Position numbers and translations under genes: made by a program
Part shown: one piece after another, positions 14,998 to 24,587 of the stretch
Numbering within the stretch: position 1 is the first letter of the stretch
Layout: each line of letters opens with the position of its first letter
Assembly: GCA_947573485.1 (NCBI GenBank)
Contig: CANPGB010000028.1
Coordinates: 1-43,304 of the forward strand
Direction: 5' to 3'
From: an uncultured Porphyromonadaceae bacterium
GTDB lineage: Bacteria > Bacteroidota > Bacteroidia > Bacteroidales > Muribaculaceae
DNA: 43,304 bases
Notes under the pieces: model-generated
Database searches by the model: none
The model's input: the letters and a program-made list of their open reading frames with translations, nothing else
Told to the model about the DNA's origin: nothing

Positions 14998-16137
14998 ATG
15001 TCACATTTCAAATTCATTGCAGGTGCTGTGCTCGTGGGGCTTACACTTGCCTCATGTAACAAGGGCGGAGACCGACGCCCTGCCGATGCGCCACAGGAAT
15101 ATCCTTTAATGACAGTCACCCCCGAAGACCGGAATCTGGCTGTGAAATATAGTGCGGTTATCGAAGGTTGCCGCGATGTAGAAGTACGACCCGACGTATC
15201 GGGCAGAATAACACAGGTTTGCATCAACGAAGGAGCCACCGTGCACAAAGGGCAGGTGCTGTTCGTTATCGACCAGGTGCCTTACCAGGCCGCCCTGCAG
15301 AAAGCACAGGCCGCCGTGGCTACGGCCGAAGCGACCCTCGCAAACGCACGCCTTACTCTCGACGGCAAAGAGGAGCTTTTCAAGGAAAAAGTAATATCGG
15401 ACTTTGAACTCCGCACCGCACAAAACTCCTACAAAAGTGCCGAGGCAGCCCTGCTCGAAGCCAAGGCTCAGCTGCGCGACGCCGAGAACAATCTCTCGTA
15501 CACCGAGGTCAAGAGCCCTGTCGACGGTGTTGCAGGCATGACTTCGTTCCGCATAGGTGCACTTGTGAGCCCTTCGATGGCCGAGCCCCTCATCAATGTC
15601 TCCGACAATTCAACCGTCTACACCTACTTCTCCATGAGCGAGAAGCAGGCTCTCGAGCTTGCCGCAAAGTATGGCACCGTGGCCGAAGCTGTGAAAGCTT
15701 ATCCGCCCGTGTCACTCGAACTTAAAGACGGCAGCAACTATGAGCAGGAAGGCCATATCGACGTTATAAGCGGCATCATCGACCGCACTACCGGCACCGT
15801 GTCGCTGCGTGCGAATTTCCCCAACGACAAAGGAAAGCTCCTCAGCGGTGGCTCGGCCAACGTTGTGCTCACCTACGACCGCCCTGCTTCGCTTGTAATA
15901 CCGCAAGGAGCTACATATGAGATTCAGAACAGGATTTTCACCTATAAGGTTGTCGACGGCACTGCCGTTGCAACACCCATAGAGGTATTCAAGATAAACG
16001 ACGGAAAAGAATACATAGTTACTTCGGGACTCGCCGTAGGCGATACTATAGTCGCCGAGGGTGCCGGGCTGCTTAAAGCGGGCACACGCGTGAAAGCGGC
16101 ACCCCGTCAATCACAAAACGAGGAGGCTGAACAATGA
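14998..16137 (+). CDS. RND efflux periplasmic adaptor (membrane fusion lipoprotein)
   Basis: 379-residue AcrA/MexA-type adaptor that links the inner-membrane pump to the outer-membrane channel. A lipoprotein signal (LTLASC, Cys19) anchors it to the membrane. The biotinyl-lipoyl half-domains (VEVRPDVSGRITQVCINEGATVHKGQVLFVID, about 61-92, and YTEVKSPVDGVAG, about 168-180) flank an alpha-helical hairpin rich in Ala and Glu. Beta-barrel and membrane-proximal domains follow (VIPQGATYEIQNR near 300). It overlaps the pump gene by 4 bp, and all three pump genes are chained by ATGA overlaps, indicating one transcript. Confidence 0.94.
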   Translation: MSHFKFIAGAVLVGLTLASCNKGGDRRPADAPQEYPLMTVTPEDRNLAVKYSAVIEGCRDVEVRPDVSGRITQVCINEGATVHKGQVLFVIDQVPYQAALQKAQAAVATAEATLANARLTLDGKEELFKEKVISDFELRTAQNSYKSAEAALLEAKAQLRDAENNLSYTEVKSPVDGVAGMTSFRIGALVSPSMAEPLINVSDNSTVYTYFSMSEKQALELAAKYGTVAEAVKAYPPVSLELKDGSNYEQEGHIDVISGIIDRTTGTVSLRANFPNDKGKLLSGGSANVVLTYDRPASLVIPQGATYEIQNRIFTYKVVDGTAVATPIEVFKINDGKEYIVTSGLAVGDTIVAEGAGLLKAGTRVKAAPRQSQNEEAEQ

Positions 16138-19100
16138 ACATCCAACGGTTTATCGACCGCCCGATACTCTCTATCGTAATTTCGGTAGTTATTGTGGTGG
16201 CCGGCCTTATCGGCCTCTATTCCCTTGCCGTGGAGCAATACCCCGACATCGCCCCACCTACGGTACGCGTTTCGGCAACATACAGCGGCGCCAACGCCGA
16301 GACTGTGCAGAAAAGCGTGATCGTCCCGCTCGAAGAAGCGATAAACGGCGTGGAGAACATGACCTACATGACCTCGACTGCCAGTAACACCGGCAGCGGT
16401 GAGGTAACCATTTTCTTCAAGCAGGGCAGCAATGGCGACATGGCCGCCGTAAACGTGCAGAACAGCGTATCGACGGCAACAGCCCTTCTACCCGCCGAGG
16501 TTACCAAGGTGGGCGTTACAACGCGCAAGCGTCAGAACAGTACGCTCATGGTCTTCGGCCTCTTCAGCCCCAACGGCACCTACGACGAGACCTTCCTCAC
16601 CAACTACATGAACATCAACGTCAAGCCCGGCATACAGCGTATAACCGGCGTAGGTGAGGTGAACGTCATGGGTGGCGCATATGCCATGCGCATATGGCTG
16701 AAACCCGATGTAATGGCTCGCTACGGCCTTGTACCCGCCGATGTTACCGCAGCTCTGTCGAGCCAGAACATCGAGGCTTCAACCGGCGCAATTGGCGAGG
16801 ACTCCGAGAACGTGTTCCAGTACACCCTCAAATACCGCGGCCGTCTTGAAGAGGAAAGCGAATTTGAGGAAATAATAATAAAGGCATTCGACGACGGACG
16901 CATCCTCAGGCTTAAAGACATCGCCGACGTCGAACTCGGAGCACAGAGCTATTCTTACAAAGGCTTTGTAAACGGCCTGCCCGGCGCCACCTGCATGATC
17001 AACCAGATTTCGGGCTCGAACGCCAACGAAATAATAATCAACATCGAGAAATACCTCGAGACCGTTCAGAAATCGCTTCCCGACGATGTTGAGCTCGTGC
17101 AGCTCATGAGCACCAAGACCTTCCTCGACGCATCTATCAACAAGGTAATCGAGACTCTGCTTGAGGCAATTATCCTCGTTGTGCTTGTGGTGTATCTGTT
17201 CCTGCAGAACCCGCGCTCAACCTTGATTCCTACTATCAGTATCTTCGTATCGCTCATCGGCACCTTCGCCGTGCTCTACCTCGCGGGCTTCAGTATAAAC
17301 CTGCTCACACTATTCGCTCTCGTGCTTGCCATAGGCACGATAGTCGACGACGCGATTATTGTGGTGGAGGCGGTGCAGACAAAGTTCGACGAAGGTTATA
17401 AATCGACTTACCGCGCCGCCGTCGACGCCATGGGCGGTGTATCGTCGGCACTGGTGACCTCTACCCTCGTGTTCATGGCCGTGTTCGTTCCGGTGTCTTT
17501 CATGGGTGGCACCTCGGGCGTTTTCTACACCCAGTTCGGTATCACAATGGCAGTTGCCGTAGGTATCTCGGCAATCAACGCCCTCACACTCTCCCCTGCC
17601 CTCTGCGCCCTGCTGCTGCGCCCCAATCAAGAAATCAAGCCCGGCGTGAAGCTCGAGTTCTCAACCCGTTTCAGGCTCGCTTTCGACGCAGTATTCAAAA
17701 AGATAGTGCGCAAATACGTGGGCGGTGTGTTCTTCTTTATCAAGCATAAATGGCTCGGGTGGTCGGTGCTCGCATGCGCATGTGCCCTGCTCGTATGGCT
17801 CATGGGAACCACCAAGACCGGCCTCGTGCCCAATGAGGATACCGGCGCCATGTTCATGAGTTTCGACTCGCCCGCCGGCAGCACTCTTGCCGAAACCGAG
17901 TCTATCATGCAGCAGATTCAGGCAGAGCTCAAGGAGATGCCTCAGATTGCCAACTTCAACATGGTGGCAGGCTTCGGCATGGCTTCGGGCAACGGCTCGT
18001 CGCATGGTATGTTCATCATCAAACTCAAGCCCTGGAGCGAACGCACCGGAAAGAACGACAATATCGATGCCATACGCAGCGAAATCTACCGCCGCACTGC
18101 TCACATCAAGAACGCCCGCCTCTTTATCTTTGCGCCGCCAATGATTCAAGGCTACGGCTCGGGCAACAGCTTCGATGTGTACGTGCAGGACCGCGCCGGC
18201 AAGGGTTACAATGAGCTCAGCAAAGTAACCACCGACTTTATAACTGCCCTCAACAAGCGACCCGAGATTGAAATAGCCCAGACCTCGTTCAGCTCCAATT
18301 TCCCGCAGTACACCATAGATGTCGACGAGGCTCAGTGCCAGCGTGCCGGCACCACCACCTCAGAGGTGCTCAACGTGCTCTCAGGCTACTTCGGCAGCAT
18401 CTACGCCTCCAACTTCAACCGCTTTACCAAAATCTACCGTGTGATAGTGCAGGCACCTTACAATTACCGCGACGGTATGGAGGCTCTCGACAATATCTTC
18501 GTGCGCACATCGGCCGGCATGGCTCCTATTAGCCAGTTTGTGACTCTTACCAAGAGCTATGGCGCCGAGTCGCTGATGCGCTTCAATATGTTCTCCGCAA
18601 TCAACGTGCAAGGCATGCCGGCTCAGGGCTACAGCTCGGGCGATGTTATCAACGCCATAAACGAAGTGTCGGCCGAGACACTCCCCACGGGCTTCGGCTT
18701 CGAGTTCTCGGGTATGACGCGCGAGGAAGAGCAGACGGGCAACAACCATACCACGGTAATCATCTATGGTATATGCGTGCTCTTTATCTACCTTATTCTC
18801 TGTGCTCTCTACGAGAGTCTGTTCATACCCCTTGCGGTAATCCTCTCGGTTCCCTTCGGCCTTATGGGCAGCTTCCTCTTCGCCAAGCTCTGGGGTATAG
18901 AGAATAACATCTACCTCCAGACCGGCCTGATCATGCTCATCGGCCTCCTTGCCAAGACAGCCATTCTGCTTACCGAGTATGGCACCGAGCGCCGCAAGGC
19001 GGGCATGTCGCTCACGCAGGCGGCAATGTCGGCAGCTTCGGTACGTCTGCGTCCTATTCTCATGACGGCACTTACCATGATTTTCGGCCTGCTGCCGCTG

Positions 19101-19292
19101 ATGTTCGCTACGGGCGTAGGCGCCAACGGCAACACCTCGCTCGGTGTAGGCGTAGTAGGAGGCATGGTCATAGGCACCGTGGGCCTGCTGTTCGTAACCC
19201 CGGCATTCTTCATCACCTTCCAATGGATAGAAGAACGTGTCATGGGACGCCGCCGCAAAGAACGTGAAAAAGAAAAAGAGCTCTTAAAATGA
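16134..19292 (+). CDS. RND multidrug efflux permease (HAE1 family)
   Basis: 1052-residue inner-membrane proton antiporter of the AcrB/MexB class. It begins with the classic FIDRPILSIVISVVIVVAG first helix and ends after helix 12. Proton-relay residues are present: Asp405 and Asp406 in GTIVDDAIIVVE (helix 4), and Lys in LLAKTAILLTEYG (helix 10). The porter-domain landmark GANAETVQKSVIVPLEEAINGV follows helix 1. Full family length with no frameshift. Expected to export hydrophobic toxicants, bile acids or antibiotics through the adaptor and channel encoded on either side; the real substrate is unknown. Confidence 0.96.
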   Translation: MNIQRFIDRPILSIVISVVIVVAGLIGLYSLAVEQYPDIAPPTVRVSATYSGANAETVQKSVIVPLEEAINGVENMTYMTSTASNTGSGEVTIFFKQGSNGDMAAVNVQNSVSTATALLPAEVTKVGVTTRKRQNSTLMVFGLFSPNGTYDETFLTNYMNINVKPGIQRITGVGEVNVMGGAYAMRIWLKPDVMARYGLVPADVTAALSSQNIEASTGAIGEDSENVFQYTLKYRGRLEEESEFEEIIIKAFDDGRILRLKDIADVELGAQSYSYKGFVNGLPGATCMINQISGSNANEIIINIEKYLETVQKSLPDDVELVQLMSTKTFLDASINKVIETLLEAIILVVLVVYLFLQNPRSTLIPTISIFVSLIGTFAVLYLAGFSINLLTLFALVLAIGTIVDDAIIVVEAVQTKFDEGYKSTYRAAVDAMGGVSSALVTSTLVFMAVFVPVSFMGGTSGVFYTQFGITMAVAVGISAINALTLSPALCALLLRPNQEIKPGVKLEFSTRFRLAFDAVFKKIVRKYVGGVFFFIKHKWLGWSVLACACALLVWLMGTTKTGLVPNEDTGAMFMSFDSPAGSTLAETESIMQQIQAELKEMPQIANFNMVAGFGMASGNGSSHGMFIIKLKPWSERTGKNDNIDAIRSEIYRRTAHIKNARLFIFAPPMIQGYGSGNSFDVYVQDRAGKGYNELSKVTTDFITALNKRPEIEIAQTSFSSNFPQYTIDVDEAQCQRAGTTTSEVLNVLSGYFGSIYASNFNRFTKIYRVIVQAPYNYRDGMEALDNIFVRTSAGMAPISQFVTLTKSYGAESLMRFNMFSAINVQGMPAQGYSSGDVINAINEVSAETLPTGFGFEFSGMTREEEQTGNNHTTVIIYGICVLFIYLILCALYESLFIPLAVILSVPFGLMGSFLFAKLWGIENNIYLQTGLIMLIGLLAKTAILLTEYGTERRKAGMSLTQAAMSAASVRLRPILMTALTMIFGLLPLMFATGVGANGNTSLGVGVVGGMVIGTVGLLFVTPAFFITFQWIEERVMGRRRKEREKEKELLK

Positions 19293-20659
19293 AACTTCTA
19301 CCTATCTTTATAATAAGCCTCTTCGCGCTCTCCGGCTGTAATATCTACAAGAATTACAGCCGGCCCGAAGGGCTCCCCGTCGATTCGCTGTACACCGAAT
19401 CGACAGTTCAGAAGTCGGACTCGCTGCCTTCGCTCGGCCACATGCCGTGGCGCGAATTGTTCGCCGACCCATGCCTGCAATCTTTAATCGAAGAGGGTCT
19501 CGCCTCCAACACCGACCTGCAGGTTGCCATGCTGCGTATCGACCAGGCGCAGGCCGGCCTCAACGCCGCCAACCTGGCGTTCCTGCCCTCGCTCACCCTC
19601 GGTGCCGACGGCACGATACGGTCGGTCGACGGTGGTAAAGCTGCCAAGACCTACGAGATACCTCTTTCACTGAGCTGGGAAATCGACCTCTTCGGCAAGT
19701 TGCGCAACGCGCGCAAACAACAGCAGTCGGAGCTCCTGGCCCAGACAGCTTATGCCACAGCCGTGCGCTCCGGGCTGATTGCGTCTATCGCCAACAGCTA
19801 CTTCGCCCTGCTCATGCTCGACAGCCAGATTGAAATCAGCGACAGCACCATAGAAGTATGGCGCGAGCAGGTGAGAACAATGGAGCTGCAACTCAGGGTC
19901 GGCGATATACGCGAGAACGCACTCTCGCAGGCCAAGGCAAACCTCGAAGGATTGCTCTCGACTCATAACACCTTGCTGCGCAGCCGCCATGAGGCACAGA
20001 ACGCGCTTTGCACCCTGTTGGGGTCAGTATCCCGCGACATAGAGCGTTCGTCGCTCGACAGTCAGAAAATTCCGGCGACGATTTCAGCAGGTATTCCGCT
20101 TGAGCTCCTTTCATCGCGCCCCGATGTTGTGCAGGCCGAAATGACCTTGGCCGCCGCGTATTACTCCACCAACCAGTCGAGAGCGGCTTTCTACCCTGCC
20201 CTCACTCTCGGCGGCTCTGCGGCGTGGACCAACGCTCTGGGCCAGGCTGTGAGCAACCCCGGCGGCTGGATTCTGTCGGCTCTCGGCTCTATAGCGCAGC
20301 CAATTTTCCAGCGCGGCAAATTGGTGTCGAACCTCCGAATCTCCAAAGATGAGGAGCAGATATCCCTGCTCAACTACAAGCAGGCGCTGCTCGATGCCGG
20401 TCAGGAAGTGAACGATGCACTGTTTGCCATAGAGTCGTTCGGCAACGATTACTCTTTCCACGAAAAACAATGCGAGGCTCTCGAGAAAACGGTAAAATCG
20501 AACGAGCTCCTCTTCCGCACCAACAACGCCACATACCTCGAGTTGCTCTCTGCCCGCCAGAATCTGCTCAATGCGCGTTTGAATCTTATCGCCGATAAAG
20601 TGAGCCAACTACAGGCCGTTGTCACACTTTATAACGCTTTAGGCGGCGGAGCACAATAA
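19289..20659 (+). CDS. outer membrane efflux lipoprotein (OprM/NodT type)
   Basis: 456-residue channel of the TolC superfamily, NodT branch. A lipoprotein signal (LFALSGC, Cys16) is followed by the typical PWRELFADPCLQSLIEEGLASNTDLQVAMLRIDQAQ block (about 54-89). The duplicated coiled-coil and strand units show the internal motif RPDVVQAEMTLAAAYYSTNQSRAAFYPALTLGGS (about 277-310). It overlaps the permease gene by 4 bp and completes the tripartite pump. A strong terminator follows. Confidence 0.94.
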   Translation: MKLLPIFIISLFALSGCNIYKNYSRPEGLPVDSLYTESTVQKSDSLPSLGHMPWRELFADPCLQSLIEEGLASNTDLQVAMLRIDQAQAGLNAANLAFLPSLTLGADGTIRSVDGGKAAKTYEIPLSLSWEIDLFGKLRNARKQQQSELLAQTAYATAVRSGLIASIANSYFALLMLDSQIEISDSTIEVWREQVRTMELQLRVGDIRENALSQAKANLEGLLSTHNTLLRSRHEAQNALCTLLGSVSRDIERSSLDSQKIPATISAGIPLELLSSRPDVVQAEMTLAAAYYSTNQSRAAFYPALTLGGSAAWTNALGQAVSNPGGWILSALGSIAQPIFQRGKLVSNLRISKDEEQISLLNYKQALLDAGQEVNDALFAIESFGNDYSFHEKQCEALEKTVKSNELLFRTNNATYLELLSARQNLLNARLNLIADKVSQLQAVVTLYNALGGGAQ

Positions 20660-20686
20660 TTCGGCTTGGTTATTTGTTATATAGGG

Positions 20687-20721
20687 AACAAGGTTGCGTG
20701 AACTGCGTAGCCTTGTTTTTA
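20687..20721 (+). terminator. rho-independent terminator of the RND operon
   Basis: 12-bp stem 20687-20698 with 20706-20717 (two G-U pairs), a 7-base loop and TTTTT. It ends the pump operon just 12 bp before the next exporter's ATG. Confidence 0.85.
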
Positions 20722-20732
20722 TACGTTCAACT

Positions 20733-22100
20733 ATGTCAGACTCTATCTCACTGAAAAAATACACGGCCATTGCGGCCATACTCATTGTATTGATAATGAC
20801 GGTGCTCGATGTCACCGTTATCAACGTTGCCATTCCGGTCCTCGCCCGCGAATTTGGCATCTCCGATTCGCTTTCGGTGTGGATTGTTACAATCTATGAG
20901 CTCGTCATCACCATGCTCATACTGCCCCTGTCGTCGTTGGGCGACATGTACAGCTACAGGCGCACTTTCCTCACGGGCGTTGTGGTTTTCACACTCTCTT
21001 CGGCATTATGCGCCGCCTCTCAGAACTTTACCATGATACTTGCAGCCCGAGCCTTGCAAGGCATAGGTGCGGCCTGTGTCATGAGCGTGAACATAGCGCT
21101 CACACGCCTCATCTATCCCAAAGAACTCCTTGGCCGCGGCCTGGCGCTCAACGGCATGGTGGTTGCAAGTGCCACGGCCGCCGGACCTACCATTGCCGGT
21201 GCATTGCTTTCGGTGGCGAGCTGGCACTGGCTGTTCCTTATCAACGTGCCATTCGGTATAGCGGCATTCTTCATAGGCCGGAAATACCTTCCGCGGAACC
21301 CAGGCAATAAAGGTGAGCGTAAATTCGACTGGATAAGCGCTGCGGCCAACGCCGCCATGTTCGGGCTCATTTTCCTCGCCTTAGGCGGCTACAAGGCCCG
21401 TGGCGACGAGCTTCGCCTGATAGTAATGCTTGCAATAGCCTTGATAATAGGCTACTGCTACGTGAGGCGCGAAAAAGGCTGCGAGGAGCCCATGCTGCCC
21501 GTCGACCTCTTCCACATACGCATCTTCTCGCTCAGTATAATAACTTCGGTGTGCTCTTTCATAGCTCAGATGCTCGCCATGGTGTCTATTCCTTTCATAC
21601 TCATGAACAGCTACGGCTTCTCTGCCATAAGCACCGGCCTCCTTATGACGCCATGGCCTTTGGCTACCATGATATGCTCGCCTTTCGCCGCACGTTTTGT
21701 AGAGCGGCATAATGCCGGCGCCACAGCAGCGGCGGGCATGGCTGTGTTTGCAGCCGGACTTGTAGCCCTTATACTGACACCCTCTGACAGCGCCACTGAA
21801 CTCGACATAATATGGCGCATGACCCTCTGCGGCATTGGCTACGGCATGTTCCAGACACCAAATAATATAATGATGGTCTCGTCGACTCCCGTGCACCGCT
21901 CAGGGGGCGCAGGCGGCATGCAGAGCACGGCACGCCTTGTTGGTCAGACTCTCGGCGCCACCCTCGTGACCGTTATTTTTGCCATTACCGCGGGCAGTAC
22001 CGCCACTATGGTACACTCGTGCCTGTGGGCGGCTTTCGCCTTCGCCATTGCCGCGGGCACCTTCAGCGTACTGCGCACGCGCAGGAAACCTGCTGCATGA
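20733..22100 (+). CDS. DHA2 family MFS multidrug transporter (EmrB/QacA-like)
   Basis: 455-residue inner-membrane antiporter with 14 predicted helices. Motif D1 is LDVTVINVAIPVLAREF (about 23-39). The helix 2-3 motif A is altered to SLGDMYSYRRTF (about 69-80). Motif C-like GPTIAGALL lies in helix 5. The in-frame GTG at 20694 was rejected because it lies inside the terminator hairpin; Met at 20733 gives the normal family start. No EmrA-type adaptor is adjacent. The 3' end overlaps the convergent DAHP synthase gene by 38 bp. Substrate unknown. Confidence 0.92.
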   Translation: MSDSISLKKYTAIAAILIVLIMTVLDVTVINVAIPVLAREFGISDSLSVWIVTIYELVITMLILPLSSLGDMYSYRRTFLTGVVVFTLSSALCAASQNFTMILAARALQGIGAACVMSVNIALTRLIYPKELLGRGLALNGMVVASATAAGPTIAGALLSVASWHWLFLINVPFGIAAFFIGRKYLPRNPGNKGERKFDWISAAANAAMFGLIFLALGGYKARGDELRLIVMLAIALIIGYCYVRREKGCEEPMLPVDLFHIRIFSLSIITSVCSFIAQMLAMVSIPFILMNSYGFSAISTGLLMTPWPLATMICSPFAARFVERHNAGATAAAGMAVFAAGLVALILTPSDSATELDIIWRMTLCGIGYGMFQTPNNIMMVSSTPVHRSGGAGGMQSTARLVGQTLGATLVTVIFAITAGSTATMVHSCLWAAFAFAIAAGTFSVLRTRRKPAA

Positions 22101-22851
22101 CCGATGCCAACTCGGCCGGTTTTATCTGCTGAAAACTGTCGGTAAGAGCTGCGTCGGGCTCGCAGTGGCACTCCACTATGAGGCCGTCGTAGCCACGGCG
22201 GCAGGCTTCGATAGATAATGGCAGAATTTTGGCACGGGAGCCTCCCATATGGGAGGGGTCGCATATGAGCGGAATTTCGGGGAGAGCATCTCGGAAACGT
22301 GTCACGTCGTCCCAAAGAGGAGCATTGCGGTAGCCAGTCATGCCAGGCACCTTGAAACCACGGTGTATTGCCGCAATATTGTGCAGGCCGCAGGCATGCA
22401 AGCGCTCCATGGCACCAATCCAAAGTTCGATGTCAAGGGCAGCGGGGTTCTTGACAAGCACAGGCCGGTTGCACCCACGGAGCGTTTCGGCAATTTCCTG
22501 CACGGCAAAGGGCGAGGCCGTAGTACGGGCACCAATCCACAGTATATCCACACCTGCCTTCATGGCGAGCTCGGCGTGCGCGGCGCACCCTATCTCGGTG
22601 GCTGTGAGCATGCCGGTTGCTTCTTTAACCATAGTGAGCCAGCGTAGAGCTTCCGCTCCGTAACCCTCGAAGCCTCCGGGACGCGTGCGGGGCTTCCACA
22701 CACCGGCTCTGAAAACTTTCACGCCGCAGGCCTGCAGCCCGCGTGCCGTCGCCAAAAGCTGCGAGGGAGATTCTGCCGAACAGGGGCCTGCAATGACAAG
22801 CGGCAGTTCTATATTCTTTGCCCGGAAATAATCCTTAAAATCTGAGTTCAT
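22063..22851 (-). CDS. stand-alone DAHP synthase (AroA-beta/KDO8PS type), no chorismate mutase domain
   Basis: 262-residue TIM-barrel enzyme predicted to condense phosphoenolpyruvate and erythrose 4-phosphate into DAHP, the first shikimate-pathway step. Landmarks are LVIAGPCSAES (about 17-27), VFRAGVWKPRTRPGGFEGYG (about 46-65), the ILWIGARTTASPF segment and PLICDPSHMGGSR (about 191-203) with metal and substrate ligands. Many Bacteroidales versions carry a C-terminal chorismate mutase; here the chain ends right after the barrel. The start at 22851 overlaps the ccsBA stop by 4 bp (ATGA), so it is the last gene of the heme-protein operon. A KDO8P synthase is a less likely reading. Placement with a chorismatase-like gene suggests dedicated aromatic supply. 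Confidence 0.85.
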   Translation of the reverse strand: MNSDFKDYFRAKNIELPLVIAGPCSAESPSQLLATARGLQACGVKVFRAGVWKPRTRPGGFEGYGAEALRWLTMVKEATGMLTATEIGCAAHAELAMKAGVDILWIGARTTASPFAVQEIAETLRGCNRPVLVKNPAALDIELWIGAMERLHACGLHNIAAIHRGFKVPGMTGYRNAPLWDDVTRFRDALPEIPLICDPSHMGGSRAKILPLSIEACRRGYDGLIVECHCEPDAALTDSFQQIKPAELASVMQQVSCACAVR

Positions 22852-24587
22852 TGGTAAGCGTGCAATGATGACATAAAATTCACGCCATAGTAAGTCATTA
22901 CTATCGACAGGAAAATCAAGAATATATAAATATTGAAAGCCAAGGAACGGCGACGCAGACCTACACTGCGGTGCAAGGGCAGTGCATAGAGCAGGAAGGT
23001 TACGAGCGCCCATGTCTCTTTCGGGTCCCACCCCCAGTAGCGTCCCCATGATACATTGGCCCACATGGCGCCCGTGATTATCCCGAGCCCGAGGAGGTAG
23101 ACGCCGGGGAAAAGCAGGACGTCGACGGTCTTGGCCAAAGAGGCCCTACGCCGGGGCAAGGCTATGGCACACAGCGAGATTGGCATGGTAAGACCGAGTA
23201 TGGCATAGGCTATCATTACAAGTGATACGTGCACCGAGAGCCACGGCGAGGCCAATACCGGCATGACAGGACTCATAACAGGGTCTTTCAATCCTAACCA
23301 TGACACAAGATAGAGAAAAGCAGACGCTGTCAGAGCCAGGCCGGTCAGCAAAGCCGACCGCGTTCGCCACCCCACTATTGCGGCAAGGCTTGCAAGCACC
23401 GTAGCCGTAAACTCCATTATCTCGTAAGTTGCCGAGAGCGGGAAATGCGCCGAGATTGAGCAATGCCACACAAAAGCTGCCCAACCCGCAACGGCAAGCA
23501 ATGCTGCCGCGAGCCACATACGTAAGTTTCTGTGCATGACCGCGGTGAGGAGTGCAAGCATGCCAAGACTCACGGCAATCATAAAAAGCCACTTGACCGG
23601 CACCATGCGGTTATAAGCCACCTCCGCTGCAATAGATGCAGATGAGCGCGCGGCTCCGTCGTCTTTTGGCAAGGGCTCGAAAAGCTCGCCACTCCACAGG
23701 TGCATGAGCAGCTCTATCTTCTCATCGAGCACAACTATATCTTTATCAAGGAAGCCCTCCCCGCCTTTGTACAAAGTGCCCGGCAGATAGTTCTGATTGG
23801 CATCGTAAAGACTTGCCACAGCCACATAGTCACCTTCCACACCGAGGGCTTTGCGCAGTGCCTTGCTCTTCACTTTTAGAAATGGCACATGATACCACTC
23901 CTCCTTATATATAATGAGCGATGCAACGAATGCCTCGGGCGAAAGACTTGCGACACGGGCGCGCCCCGTAAGTTTATAAGTGAGGCGGCTTGCCACGGTA
24001 CTGAACGGCATAACCTCGCCGTTGTAAAGCACTTGGCGGAGCCCGAGCGAGTCGGCATAAGCGGTACCGACAGCAGGCACCGCAAAAGCAGCCGGCGCCA
24101 CAGCGCATAACAGAAATATTGCGGCAAGCCGGCGCAGGCGCTTGGCGAGCACCCAAGCTCCGGCAATCGCAAACAGTGCGAAACCGAGGTACACAACCGC
24201 TATGCCCGCAGGGTCGTGGCTGACGCTGAGAACAGTGCCGCCCTCGTTATCGAAAGAACTTTGGCAGAAGCGGTAACCCCTGACTTTACCTATATGGTTC
24301 ATGGATATTTGCAAGGTATCGCCGCTTGAGGCTATAACTTCCGATTTGAAATCCTTGGGCGTGGGCATACCACGGTGCCGCTCTATGTCGAACTTCAGCA
24401 AGGTAAGGCTGAACGGCAGGCGATGCACGGTGCTGTCGGCGCTTATAAACTCGCAGGCGGCCATACCCGGCTTCAGATGAATCGTGCCGCTTTGCCCGGA
24501 GAAGCAAGTTATCAGTCCTCCTATAATAACAAAGATGAACGACACATGCAGCGCAACGATGCTTTTGGACGCTTTAATAAGCCTCAT
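22848..24587 (-). CDS. cytochrome c heme-attachment protein CcsBA (ResBC)
   Basis: 579-residue polytopic protein of system II cytochrome c maturation, which moves heme to the outer face of the inner membrane and attaches it to CxxCH proteins. The N-terminal ResB/CcsB-like part has a membrane helix and a periplasmic domain (about 1-310). The C-terminal CcsA part has multiple helices, the conserved HFPLSATYEIMEF region and the heme-handling WWD motif WGRYWGWDPKETWAL (514-528), with flanking His residues. It is the only maturation gene here and is co-transcribed with two CxxCH lipoproteins, its likely substrates. It overlaps the Rid-like gene by 14 bp and the DAHP synthase gene by 4 bp. Confidence 0.93.
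   Translation of the reverse strand: MRLIKASKSIVALHVSFIFVIIGGLITCFSGQSGTIHLKPGMAACEFISADSTVHRLPFSLTLLKFDIERHRGMPTPKDFKSEVIASSGDTLQISMNHIGKVRGYRFCQSSFDNEGGTVLSVSHDPAGIAVVYLGFALFAIAGAWVLAKRLRRLAAIFLLCAVAPAAFAVPAVGTAYADSLGLRQVLYNGEVMPFSTVASRLTYKLTGRARVASLSPEAFVASLIIYKEEWYHVPFLKVKSKALRKALGVEGDYVAVASLYDANQNYLPGTLYKGGEGFLDKDIVVLDEKIELLMHLWSGELFEPLPKDDGAARSSASIAAEVAYNRMVPVKWLFMIAVSLGMLALLTAVMHRNLRMWLAAALLAVAGWAAFVWHCSISAHFPLSATYEIMEFTATVLASLAAIVGWRTRSALLTGLALTASAFLYLVSWLGLKDPVMSPVMPVLASPWLSVHVSLVMIAYAILGLTMPISLCAIALPRRRASLAKTVDVLLFPGVYLLGLGIITGAMWANVSWGRYWGWDPKETWALVTFLLYALPLHRSVGLRRRSLAFNIYIFLIFLSIVMTYYGVNFMSSLHAYQ

Noticed and set aside
18381-19223. 280-codon open frame antisense to the RND permease
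   Set aside because: It lies wholly within a full-length permease gene, has no homology I recognise and reads as a codon-bias shadow. Other long antisense frames (6766-7584, 10725-11489, 26713-27579, 1383-1955) were rejected for the same reason.
22852-23064. N-terminal extension of the DAHP synthase (71 residues)
   Set aside because: It is antisense-phase read-through of ccsBA. The ATGA overlap at 22848-22851 and family length support the shorter start.
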